Below the pieces are notes generated by a model. The model was not told the origin of the DNA. It saw only the letters and a program-made list of their open reading frames with translations, and did not search any database. Shown here piece after piece: positions 53,278 through 63,816 of a stretch of 64,000 nucleotides of DNA (position 1 is its first letter; every line of letters starts with the position of its first letter). The stretch is from Acanthamoeba castellanii str. Neff (lineage: Eukaryota; Discosea; Longamoebia; Acanthamoebidae), in the NCBI RefSeq assembly GCF_000313135.1, contig NW_004457431.1, forward strand, positions 1 to 64,000, read 5' to 3'. The translations under genes and the position numbers were made by a program.

Positions 53278-53306
53278 ACAGATGGAGCCTCCCTTTCGGG
53301 AGGTCC
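53201..53306 (-). ncRNA. RNU6: U6 spliceosomal snRNA
   Basis: On the minus strand, a perfect 5' hairpin (CCTCCC, GAAA loop, GGGAGG) is followed by the near-universal U6 core: AAAATTGGAACGATACAGAG with the ACAGAGA box, GATTAGCATGGCCCC with the AGC triad, and TGCGCAAGGATGACACGC of the internal stem-loop. It ends in a short tail and a T7 terminator. Length is about 106 nt. No TATA box is evident 25-30 bp upstream. The gene sits antisense in the 5' flank of the Bax-inhibitor-like gene. Ends are set from the hairpin and the T run and could move by a few bases. Confidence 0.95.
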
Positions 53307-53468
53307 GATCATGAAGTGCCTGCCTGGCGCCTTCTTGAACCACTCCTGGCCGGTCGTCTCCTTCGCTTGTGGGACGAAAAAGGAGCGGACCTTTCCTAAA
53401 ATAGAAAAAAGAAATGAATAGGAAATCAGAAACGGAAAAAGAAAGATAAAGCGAATAAGAAGAAGAAG

Positions 53469-54494
53469 ATGGAGAGCTTGCCACATGCGGTGACGAAGAT
53501 ATTTGGTGGGTCGCCGGGCTCGGGGGCTTCAACGCTGCACCTAGGGGGGAGGAACGAAGCTGTCCTGCAACACAAGCAGTCGGTCGACATGGAGGCGGCG
53601 GATGAGATGTACGGCCCCAGGAGCGATTGCTTCGTGTTTGAGGCCTACCCCGAGGTCAAGAAGGCCTTCATCAGGCGCGTCTACCAGATCCTTGTTGCCC
53701 AGTTGGTCCTCACCGCCGGCGTCATCTACGCCATCCGCAGCCTCTACAACATCGATAACACCATCTCCTTCTCTGGCGACCAAGATGCAACCCCCATCAG
53801 CTGGCAAAGATGGCGAAGCCGTGGGGCCGTCGATGGAGGCCCTCTCCAACCTCTTCTGGTCGGGCTTCCTGGGATCCATGGTCACCCTTACCATGCTCCA
53901 TTTCGTAGCGCGTCGCCATCCCCACAATCTCGCCGTCCTATTCGCATTCACCTTCTTCGAATCGCTCCTCCTCTCATCGGCCCTCGTGTTCGTCCCCGCG
54001 GGCCTCCTCTTCCGTGCGCTCCTCACCACCACAGCCGTCTTCATCGGTCTCATCCTCTACACGCTCGAATCCAAGGCCGATTACTCGTTCCTTCGATCGT
54101 ACCTCGGATCCGCGCTGTCGATCATCGTCGTGGCCGGCTTCTTCCAGCTGTTCTGGCCCATGGGCTCCGCCATGGACACCGTCTACACCTGGTTCGGCGC
54201 CCTCGTCTTCTGTGGTTTCATCATCTACGACACCTGGCGACTCCACTTTCAGGTATGGCTCTTCATCATCACTGCCTTCTTCTTCTTCTTCTTCACCAGC
54301 ACAACTGTGAGTTGAGAGTGTTGCTTACATTCGTGCGTGTGCGTGTGCGTGTGCGTGTGCGTGTCGCGCTGATGTGATGATGAATGACCACACAGCTCAA
54401 GCCCGATGAGTACGTGCTCGCGGCAGCCAGCCTGTACCTCGACTTCATCAACCTCTTCCTCCGCGTCCTCCACCTCCTCTCCAAGAAGAAGTGA
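53469..54494 (+). CDS. Bax inhibitor-1/lifeguard (TMBIM) family membrane protein, with an apparent frameshift
   Basis: Two exons joined at 54252/54396 (CAG|GTATGG donor). The N-terminus runs through EAYPEVKKAFIRRVYQIL and VLTAGVIYAIRSLYNI, the typical start of the first transmembrane helix. After about 53770-53830 the continuation lies in another frame: FWSGFLGSMVTLTMLHF, VLFAFTFFESLLLSSAL, LTTTAVFIGLILYTLESKAD, SIIVVAGFFQLFW, FGALVFCGFIIYDTW and the end YLDFINLFLRVLHLL. That is seven hydrophobic helices plus the family's YDTW and YLDFINLFLRVL signatures. No GT-AG intron explains the frame change, so an indel (sequence error or lesion) is likely. The family controls ER or Golgi calcium leak and cell-death sensitivity. 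Confidence 0.85.
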
Positions 54495-54632
54495 AGCCAC
54501 ACTTCTCTCTCTTTCATTCTCTCCTCCTTCAGCCGTGTACAGACCACACCAATTCAAATTTAAATATAAATACATATAAATATTTTATTTATCTTTGTTT
54601 TGTAAAATGCTTGATTATAAAAAGAGAAATAA

Positions 54633-56710
54633 ATGGAGGCGGAGCAAGCGGGAGGGCCGTGGGTGGGGGTGTCGCTCATGCCCCACCCGCAGTACCGTCG
54701 CGCCATCCAACCGCTGCTCGACCAGCACCTCATCGACGCCATCGAGTGGAGGTGCAAAATCGAATATAAATACATAAAACCGATATTTATATATAAATAT
54801 AAATATAGATAATATAAGAGAATATAATTAATTCAGAGTGGTGGGGTACAGCTGCGACATAGGGTGGGGCATGGGCGGGCGACTGCCGGCGTGGGTGGTC
54901 GACCTGCTCGACCAGTTCGGCCGGGCCGGGCGGCTGTTCGGCCACGGCGTCATGTACTCGCCCACCTCCGCCATCTGGGAACGACGCCAAGCCGCCGTAC
55001 GCACACTCCCTGCCACCCGTGTGTGCGGTCGTGTGCGGTGGTGGCTGAGTTCTGTGCGTGTGTGCGGTCGTGCGTGTGCGTGTGCGTGTGTAGTGGTTGA
55101 GGTGGCTCGAGCGAGAATGCGAGGAGCGGCGCTTCGGCCACATCACCGAACACTTTGGGTTCATGACCGCCGGCGGCGCACTCGAGGGCTGCCCCCTGCC
55201 CCTCCCCTTCACCCCCGGGTACGCTCCCTTCACCCATCGATGCTGACGTGGCACCACCTCACACACGACACGACACGACACGACACGACACGCGCAGGGC
55301 GGTCGAAGTGGGGGTGGATCGGCTGCGGCGCATGCACCGGGCGGCGGGCGGGGCCACGCCGGTCGGGCTGGAGAACCTGGCGCTGGCCATGGGGCCGGCC
55401 GACGCGGCGGACCAGGGGCCGTTCCTGGCCGCCGTGCTCGAGCGCCTGGGCGACCAGGGCGTGCTGCTGCTCGACCTCCACAACCTCCACTGCCAGATCG
55501 TCAACTTCTCCCTCTCCGCCCAAGACGCCATCAAACGGTGCATGTCGTGTCGTGTCGTGTCGTGTGTGCGGTTGTGCGTGTGCGCTGATGTGTGTGTGCG
55601 TGTGTCGTGTGTGCGTGTGTCGTGTGTGTGTGTGTGTGTGTGTGCGGTTACAGGTACCCACTGGAGCGGGTGCATGCGGTGCATATCTCGGGCGGGTCGT
55701 GGTGCAGGCTCGCGTGCGACCCGGAGGGCAGGCCCTTCCGCCGGGACACCCACGACGGCGACGTGCCGCCGGAGATCATCGACGAACTGCTGCCGCTCGC
55801 CCTTCGCCTGTGCCCCAACCTCCGCGTCGTGGTCCTCGAACGGTGCCCTCCCCTCTCCTCCACCTCCGCTCTCGCCCACAGGCCCATCTCACTCACTCTC
55901 GTGTGTCGTGTCGCGCTGTGTGTGTGTGTGTGTGTGTGGTGCGTGTCGTGCTGTGTGTCGTGTGTGGTGCGTGTCGTGTGTGGTGCGTGTCGTGTGTCGT
56001 GTATTGTGCGCGCAAGGCTGGGCGAGACGATTCGATCGGAGGCGGACGCCGAGCGGCTGCGCGAAGACTTTTGTCGCATTCGGTCGGTCGTTCGCGACTT
56101 CGCCTCGGCGCAGCGTGCTCAGAGCACGGCAGGAGCAGCAGCGGCCGCCGATGAGAGCGCAGGCGGCCGTGCCACCGCTGAAGCTGACCACCACAACAAC
56201 ATCAACGCCACCACCGCCACCGACGACGACGATGGTGGTGGTGATGAGGCCGCGTTGGAGTCTCCGCCGTTCGAAGATGAGGAGCTGGGGCGGTACCAGG
56301 CGGCGTTCTTGCGGCTGTTCGTGCGGGACCTCTCACCCGAGCAGCTCCTCCACCAACTTCGCGCCCAACCCGAATTCGCGCCATTCCAAAGTACGCTCCC
56401 CTCTCGTGCGTGTGCGGTGGCGCGTGTGCGTGTGCGTGTGCTGTCGTGCGTGTGTGCGACTGACGCGGCGGCAGAGTATGTGGAGGGGTTCGACGTGCGG
56501 TGTGTGGAGGTGGCCTCGGTCCTGGTGCGCAAGTGGGTGCGCTTCGCTCGGCCAAAGGCGTACGAGTCCCGATGGCGACGGCCGCGACCCGACAGCGAAG
56601 GCGAAGAAGACGAGGAGGAGGAAGAAGAGGAAGAATACGCAGAAGAAGACGGGGAAGGAGGCGATGGTGGCGAGTGCGATGTGTACGAGTCTTCAGAAGC
56701 TGATGAGTGA
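54633..56710 (+). CDS. DUF692 family (MbnB/TglH-type multinuclear iron enzyme) homologue
   Basis: Start at 54633; exon 1 ends at 54751, exon 2 starts 54837, and further exons run to the stop at 56710. Family landmarks are in order: GVSLMPHPQYRRAIQPLL and IDAIEW (first strand), GYSCDIGWGM, ERRFGHITEHFGFM (paired His), PLPLPFTP, PVGLENLALAMG (Glu), VLLLDLHNLHCQIVNF (Asp/His), VHAVHISGGSW (His), FRRDTHDGDVPPEIIDELL (Asp-x-His) and NLRVVVLER (Glu). These fit the metal ligands of the DUF692 TIM barrel, known from MbnB and TglH, which use multinuclear iron to modify peptide cysteines. An added C-terminal part with ELGRYQAAFLRLF and an acidic tail is not part of the core. The substrate here is unknown. 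The family is mainly bacterial. Confidence 0.82.
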
Positions 56711-56976
56711 CGTGGTGGGCTGGGCGTGGATATAACTTAGGTGGTTTATTTTGGGTATCTCTTGAGCGAGACGCGCTGCGTTGTGGCTGCACGGCAGTAC
56801 ATCAGCCCAACAAGACGACACCAAAACGATGGTGGTGGAAGGGCGGCGTAGGTTTGAACAGTTGAGAGAGAAGGAGAGAGAGAAGGACGTGGAGAGAGAT
56901 GTGTGTACTCCCGAGAGGCGTCGAAGGAGCGCGGCCAGAAGAGGAGAAGAGCGTAGGAGATGGATGGATGACCTGC
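56711..56976. other. convergent 3' flanks
   Basis: Lies between the stop codons of the DUF692 gene and the TRAP-beta gene. Contains a GAGAGAGAAGGAGAGAGAG purine run near 56865-56885. No gene seen. Confidence 0.4.
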
Positions 56977-57885
56977 TTACTTGGACTTCTTGTTGAGCTT
57001 CTTCCTCTTGAGGCCGTCCTCAAAGTTGAGCTGGATGAAGCCCCAGAAGCCGAAAGGCACGAGGAGCGAAGCAACGCTCAGGAATGAGAAGATGCCCCAG
57101 TGGGCCTGCATAGAAAGACGCCGCGCGTGGCAATCAATTAGACTCATAGATCCGCGTACGAATGAATGAATGGGGAATATTGGCGATTGTAGCCGAAGTG
57201 GACGTACGAGGTGGGAGCCAGAGCGGACCTCACCCTCGCTGGAGGAGAGGATGGGCAGCGAACCGACACCAGTGGAGATAGAGATCTACACAGAACAAAA
57301 TGATAAATGAGCAAAATGTACAGGGCCTCTCGAAATTGAATTCGGGAGGGGGGGATGGAGAGGCGTGCCTGGAGGGGACCCTTGGCAGTCTCGCGGTACT
57401 GGACGTAGCCAGGGAGAGCCCTCACAACGGTGTTGGCAACGCCAGCCTTAGGCTGGACCACGAAGTAGTGTGACACATTCTGGCCACTGCGAATGATCGG
57501 CAGATTAGGCCCCATTTTCAGTGTCCAAAGTTTGGTGATGTGGGGAAGCGTACGGGGCGATCTTGTCCCAGGTGGCGGTGGGAATACCGACCTTGACGTC
57601 GAAGTTCTTGAGCCAATCCTGATCGAAAAGCTCCACATCGTACGCGCTACTACAAAAGCGAAAAATTTCAATGAGAGGCTCAATCAAGAGCAGCTCTGCG
57701 CGGCTCTATCAAAGAGGAAGGGGGATGTACGTCTTGCCAGTGTTGAAGATGTTAATCTTCACCACAACAGCTCGCGAGGAGAGGATCTCGGTGTTGGTGA
57801 GGGTTTTCCGGACGAGGAGTTCAGCATTGCAGAGGGAGAGGAGGAACACCAAGCCCACCACGCAGAGCAGGATTCTGTGCAGCAT
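56977..57885 (-). CDS. SSR2: translocon-associated protein beta subunit (SSR2/TRAP-beta)
   Basis: Minus-strand gene, start at 57885, stop at 56977. The signal peptide is LLCVVGLVFLLSLCNA. The luminal Ig-like domain has ELLVRKTLTNTEILSSRAV, IFNTGKTSAYDVELFD, ATWDKIAPGQNVSHYFVV and VVRALPGYVQYRE. A C-terminal membrane helix (IFSFLSVASLLVPFGFWG) is followed by a basic KRKKLNKKSK tail. The NVS sequon in SHYFVV corresponds to the conserved glycosylation region. The protein sits next to Sec61 in the ER membrane. One intron has a GC donor: CTCCAG|GCACGC with its first base at 57368. Without it the frame does not continue. Confidence 0.9.
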
Positions 57886-58131
57886 TTTGGTTTCGCGAGA
57901 TCTCGGGAGGAAAGATGGCTGAGCGTGACCTCTCTTCTTTCAATCTTTGCTTCGTTGTGTCGCGGCAGTCTCGCTGACGACAAAGTCAACGCAGGTCGCG
58001 TATCACCACATACCTTACATTCTCGCTTAATATATTTGTTGAAAACGATTTCGTTTGCGAAGCAGATTTGAAAAATAGAACTGTTCATGAAGATGACGCG
58101 CGAGCTGTACAGAGGAAGAGGAGAAGAACGC

Positions 58132-61100
58132 TCAGGTGGGCCTGATGAAGTCGGAATGCTCGGCGAGGTAGAGCCGAAGCAGAAGGCACACAACCAGAAG
58201 CACCAACGAGCCCGTCACGAAGAAGCCCAGCACGCCGGCATCATCGGGTCCTTGTCGTTGGCTACCGCCGACCACAGCCGCGGCCACCACTTGACGCTTG
58301 CGAGCAAACAGGCCACGGCACAGCGCGAGCAGACCGTCGCGCTCCACCTCCAAGCTCTTCACCTGAAGCTGCAGCTCCTCCACCTCGGCCTTGCTCGGCC
58401 CGGCCGCCGCATCGAGCTCTAAAGAGTTGGCCGCCGCGGCGAGCTCGTGGGCGAGTCGCGACTCGGCGTCTCCTCGCAGACGGACCTGGGCGACCTCGAG
58501 CTGGTCCCTGATGGCCCGCTGCTGCTTCTCGCTCTCGGCGAGTGCGTGCTGGAGCCGCCTGGTCTCCTCGGCTTCGCGCTCGAGCCGCGCCTGGCTGGCC
58601 TTGAGCTGGTCGCCGATCGCGCGCCGCTGCTGTTCGCCGTCGGCCAAGGCGCGCTTCATCATCATCAACTCTTGCTCCTCCTTGTTGTCGGACATGGCCG
58701 GCCTGTGCTGCAACTCTGCGTTGACGCGCTCGAGGTCCGTGCACCTTTGCTCGCTGTCGGCCAGGGCGGCGGTCAGACGCTGCAGCTCGTCCGCTTCGCG
58801 CTGGCGCCGTGCCTGGGTGGCCTCGAGCTCCTCTCCAAGCTCCCTGCGCCGCGCGTCGCTCTCGGCCAGCGCGTGCTCCAGCCGTTGGCGTTCGCCTTCG
58901 GCGCGCGCGGCTCGCTGCTGGCTGGCCTCGAGCTCGTCGCTCTGTGCCTGCCTCGCCGTGCTCGCTTCGTCGAGCGAGCGACGCAGCCGATCAATCTCAG
59001 CCTGGAGCCGTCCCTCGCTCAGCGCAAACTCGCCGCGGAGGCGCTGGCCCAGCTCCTCCTCGCGCCTCGCCCGCTCCTGGCTGGCCTCGTCGAGCTGCGC
59101 CCCGGCCTCCCGGCACTGCCGCTCGCTTTCGGACAGGGCCTGGCTCAGCCGCTGCAGCTCCTCCTCGTTCGCCCGGACCAGCTCACCGCGCAGCTGCGCC
59201 TCACTTGCGGCCAGCGACTGCTTGAGCTGCTGGAGCTCGTCCTCGACGCGGGCGGCTCGGTCTCGGCTGGCCTCGAGCTCTCCGCTGAGCTGCTCGCACC
59301 TGGCCTCGCTCTCGGCCACGGCCTGCTTCAGCTGCTCGAGCTCCTCTCCGAGGGCTCTTCGCTCCCGACGCAACGCCGCCACCTCCTCCCCGTGGTCGTC
59401 ATCGACCCGATGAGGCAGAGCAGCAGCAGCAGCTCTCTCCGCCTCGGCCTCGTCCGCACGTTGAAGGGCTTGACGCGCCGCCTCCTGCGCGGCCTGGAGC
59501 TCCAGCCGCGCCTTGTGCAGCTCCTCCTCTACCTCCTCCACTCGGGTCCGTGCCTCCGCTCGCTGTTGCTGTTCCTGTAGAAGCTGCTCAGCGGCGCTCT
59601 GCCGAAGGGCAGCCAGCTCGTCACGCAGGGCTTCTGAGACGACGGCGTGCTCGAGGAGCTGGCTCTCGCTCGTGGCCTGGTTCCGCTCGCGCAGAGCGTC
59701 AGTCTCCTCGCGCCACCGGGCTTCCGCCTCGCCATAGGCTGCCTCGCTGCGCCTGAGGGCCTCGCCGACTCGCTCGAGCTCCTCGCGCTGCCGCTCGCAC
59801 TCGGCCAGGGACCGCTTCAACTCAGCTTCAGCGGCACTCTTAGAGTCGTGCAGCCTGGCGAGTTCGTCGCGCAAAGACACGATCTCCGCCGCGTGTGGGT
59901 GGTCCTCGCCGGCCTCCGTGTTCGGGGTCACCGACGCCGTGGCCGCGTCCGTGCGTAGTCGCTCCAGCTCGGCCTCCATGGCGCCCTGGGCGGTCCGCAA
60001 CTCAGTCAGCTCTTCGGCGTGCGCTCGTTCTCGGTCGCGCTCCCTCTCGCCCGCCTGCCGCAGCTCGGCCTCGACCTCGGCGAGCCGCGTCTCGCTGCCG
60101 GCCAGCGACCGCCGCAGCTCGACTTCGATGGCGTCTCTCTGCCGAAGCAGCTCGGCCAGCTCCTCGGAGTGTCGCTGCTCCTGGCTGCGCGCCTGCTGCT
60201 GCAGAGAGTCGAAGCTCTGCTGCAGGGCAGCGATCTCCTGCCGCTGCGCGTCGCTGTCGCCCGAGGCGTCCTTAAGCCGCTGTAGTTCGGTCTCGAGAGC
60301 GGCGTTGGCGTCGTGCAGCTTCGCGCGCTCGTCGTTGAGTCGCGCCTCCTCCTCGGCCGCCTTTTCCTCGGCCTGTCGCAGCTTCTCATCGAGCGCTCGC
60401 GCCGTCGCCTCGCTCTCGGCCAGGGCGTGGTTCAGTTCCGCCTCCGCGGCGCTCCGCTCCTCGGACAGTCGGGCCAGCTTGGCCGCCTCCTCGCCGTGCC
60501 GTCGCTCCCACTCCTCCGCGCGTTGACGTAAACCTTCGAGCTCGCCACTTCGCTGCTCGTCGCCTTCGGCCAGCGACTCTTTCAGGCACTGCAGTTCAGC
60601 TTCGACGGCGCGCTTGTTTTCGTTCAGCGTGGCGAGCTGGTCGCTGAGCCGGCGTTCCCGCTCACCGGCCTCCCGTAGCAGCTCTTCGACCGCCTGGCGC
60701 TTCGCTTCGCCCTCGGCCAGTGAGGCCCGCAGCTCAGCTTCGAGCGCCTCCCTCTCCTCGCGGAGCTTTGTGAGCGCCTCGCCGTGCCGCAGTTCATTCT
60801 CGGCCGTCGTCTGTTGCAGCCTCTCGTACTGGCTCTGCAGTGATTCGATCGTCTCACGCTGTTCTGCGCTCTGGCTCTCGGCCTGCGCCAGGCTTGCCTC
60901 GAGCGCGCGCTTCTCCTCGTTAAGCTTGTATATCTCCTGGGTGCCGAGAGCCTCGGTGCTGGCCTGCTGCTCGAGTTCATCGATCCTCCGGCGTTGCTCG
61001 ACGCTGTCGGCCGCGCTCTGTCGCAGTTCGGTCTCGATGGCACTCTTGTCCTCATGGAGTTTTTCTAGCTCCTCGCGGTGCTCACGTTCCCGTTCGCCCG

Positions 61101-63210
61101 CCTGCCGGCGCAGCTCGTCGATCTCCTCGCGCTTGGACTCGATCTCGCCCAGCGCGTGCTTCAGCTGCTCCTCGATGCCCTCCTTCTCTTCACGCAATCG
61201 GGCCACCTCCGAGTCGTGCTTGCGCGCCCATTCGCTTGCCTCCCCGCGCAGCTCTTCACAACTCTGCTCGAGGGTGCTGATTGCCTCGCGCAGCTTCGCC
61301 AGCTCCGAGTTGTGCTGCCGCTCCAGCTCCTGTTCGCGCTCGCCCGCCTGCGCGAGCAACTCCTCGCGTTGTCGATCGGCCTCGGCCTGTGTGATGGTGG
61401 GTCCCTTTCCACGCGACTCTTCATCCTCGGCCTTGACACCATCGCCGGAGACGACCATCAGCGATTCCACATCGCCATCGTCGTTCTCGCCGTCCATTGG
61501 TGTGCCTAGCTCAACAAGCTCATCCGAAAGCGACTGTGTGGCGCGAGTGCGTTCGCAACGATTAGTTTGGGCCTTTGTTTTGTGCGTACTAGAGGGACAA
61601 CAAGCAGGCCAAAGCGTACCTGAGCGTCCAGCAGGAGGGGCATAGAGTCCATCTGAGGGAGCGACGAGCGCTGGGCCAGGGCGTTAGCCTGTTCGAGGGC
61701 TCGAGTGAGATTCTGCCGCTCGAACTCCCACGCCTGCTGCCTGGCCTCGAGATCCCGCTGGAGCTCTGCCAGGCCGTCTTCGCTCGCTTTCAGGGCCTGC
61801 CGACTGAAGGTATGAGCAACATAACTCGGCATTAAAACGCGCCCACAAGTCACCCACACGAGCTTGTACCTCTTTGAGTTGGTTCGTTTCTTTGAGCTGG
61901 TTCCTCAGCGTTTTGATCTCCTGCTCCATGGTGTTGATCTTGGCTTCTTTTTCGGGCAGCAGCTCTTTCGCCTTCGTCAGTTCCTCTGTTTCCCCGCCGT
62001 GAGCGGTCGCGTGCGGTGTCAGTTTAGTGCCGCTACGGCCAATAGGCGTGCAGAACGTGTGCCAAGGTGTGCGTGGAGTCGCGTTGTGTAGAGGATATTC
62101 GTACTTCGCTCTTCAGTATGGATCTTGAGCTGTTTCTTTTGATAGGCAGTCGTTTTGGTCAAGACGTCGATCTTGTTCTCGAGCGCTGTCACATTGTCCT
62201 TGAGCTAGAGAGAGAGAGAGGAGGAGGAGGAGAAGAGGAGGAGAAGAGGAGGAAAAGTCGGGCCGAGTCGTTCGCTGGTTAGCGCGGGAGCTCAGGCGGT
62301 GAGGCGCACACGACAAATGCAATCATCAGGGGAAAGAGGGAGCAGACCTGGGCTTCCAGATCTTCTTTGTCCTCGTTCAGCTTGGCGACGCGCGTCTGCA
62401 GCCTGAGTATCTCCCTCTTGCTGGTGGCCCGCTCGCCCTTCAGTTTCTCCTCGAGCTTCTTGTTCTTGGCGTCCAGCTTCTTGCTCGCCTGCGCTCAGGG
62501 GTGGTTTAAGGTGAGACTGGCTGCTAGTTGCAGCAAGGGCGAGGAGATGAGGGCAGTACTTGAAGCAACGTATTGACTCGAAGCTGCAGCTCGGTCTCCC
62601 CGGCGTCCGCGGCCGGTGGGTCTTCGAGAGAGTGGTCGATGGAGCTATCGAGCTCCTCGCTCGTGTCTACGAGGTGATCGTACGGGTTGTTGCCTTGGAA
62701 GCTGTCGTCGCCATCCTCTAGACTTTCGCCATCATCGTTCGTCTCGTCCAGCTCGCCATCAGATTCGAGATTCTCGCCTCCCTCCTCACCGTACATCCCC
62801 AGGAACTGCTCAATCGCGGCTTGAGGAACGCTGTTGCAGTGCAAAAGAAATGCTATGAGGTGGTGGGCAGAATAATAAGAATGATGCTGGACTGCCGCGT
62901 ACCGTCCTTCTTCATCTGTAAAGTCATCGATGAGATCTGCCTGCTCATCTTTCATCCCCAGGTCACGCATGAGCGCCATAAACTGGGGCTTGGGCAAATA
63001 GCCATTGCCTGCCGTAAATGTGCGCAAGATGTGCGTGCGAGGCGATGGTGGTTCCTTTTCGATGACCTTCCCATTTCCACTGCTCCCATATCCAGGGAAA
63101 TCCTCGCCCTCATCTTGCTCCTCGCGTTGGTTCACGTGCGTGGCACCGAAGTCTGGTCGTGGCAGCCCCTCGTCTTCGTCCAGCTGCCCTTCCCCTCTTC
63201 CTTCGTCCAT
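58132..63210 (-). CDS. large tail-anchored coiled-coil protein with N-terminal EF-hand-like region (golgin-like)
   Basis: Minus-strand gene starting at 63210. Exons 1 and 2 (63210-62903, from 62830) encode an acidic N-terminus with an EF-hand-like pair (MALMRDLGMKDEQADLIDDF, then AAIEQFLGMYGEE). Further exons carry LDAKNKKLEEKLKGERAT, ALENKIDVLTKT and MEQEIKTLRNQLKETNQ. The last exon (61533-58132) alone encodes over 1,100 residues of nearly unbroken coiled coil, built of repeating L-x-(Q/E)-A-x-(S/E) heptads. A C-terminal hydrophobic anchor (FFVTGSLVLLVVCLLLRLYL) and a short luminal tail follow. Length, heptads and tail anchor match giantin/golgin-84-like Golgi tethers. The EF-hand-like head is reminiscent of Rab11-FIP3. 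Total is about 1,650 residues. Confidence 0.8.
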
Positions 63211-63472
63211 CTTCGATCTGCAGGCTACAACAGGTAAAACTGTAGTTTCGTGTCTTCCCGCCAAAAAAGTGTGTTGCCCTGGCACCTTCAAGGGGGTGGC
63301 TAGGAATGGCGAGCTTTTTGAAAGACACATGTCACACCACATAGCATTGCATCTCTCCTGTACAAGAGGCGTCTTCCTCTGCATCCATTCCTCCATCAGC
63401 GCGTTCGATCGTTTTCCTCTGTTCATCCGGTCATCTCGCTTTGCTAAAATTAAATCCGCTGATATCCCTCGA

Positions 63473-63816
63473 TTACTGCGGAGGCAGAGTCGGGAAGCAT
63501 TGGGCGAAGGTGTTCTTGGGGTGCTTGTTGTCCGCATGCTCCTTCAGGGTCTTAGGGTTCGACGTGCACAGGAATGTTTGCTAAATCGAGAAAGTAGGAA
63601 ATTAATCAGTTCAGATGCGACTTGCTCATCTCATGATCAAGCACGATCGTGCAATTAGACGAGGAGATGGAAAATAAATCTTACCTTGCAGACGTTACAG
63701 ATGATGCTGAGGGCCTTTTCGTTGGACTTGAGCTGGCTCGACGCCGTCGAGGTCGCGTTCTTCTTGGCATTGCGCTCGCGCTTCTGCGCGGCCTGCTGAG
63801 CATTACCCTTTCCCAT
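63473..63816 (-). CDS. small zinc-binding protein, At2g23090/ZNF706-like
   Basis: Two exons (63816-63685, 63580-63473), 79 residues. The N-terminus is basic and Gln/Ala/Arg-rich (GKGNAQQAAQKRERNAKKN). A single C2H2-like unit follows: CNVCK, QTFLCTS, LKEHADNKHPK, then the invariant-looking FAQCFPTL ending. Length and both blocks match the small eukaryotic family of plant At2g23090 and, more distantly, human ZNF706. Probably nuclear; molecular role not established. Confidence 0.88.

Noticed and set aside
58391..61645. Several 340-380 codon plus-strand frames
   Set aside because: All are antisense to the large coiled-coil exon; content is monotonous Ser/Arg or Leu.
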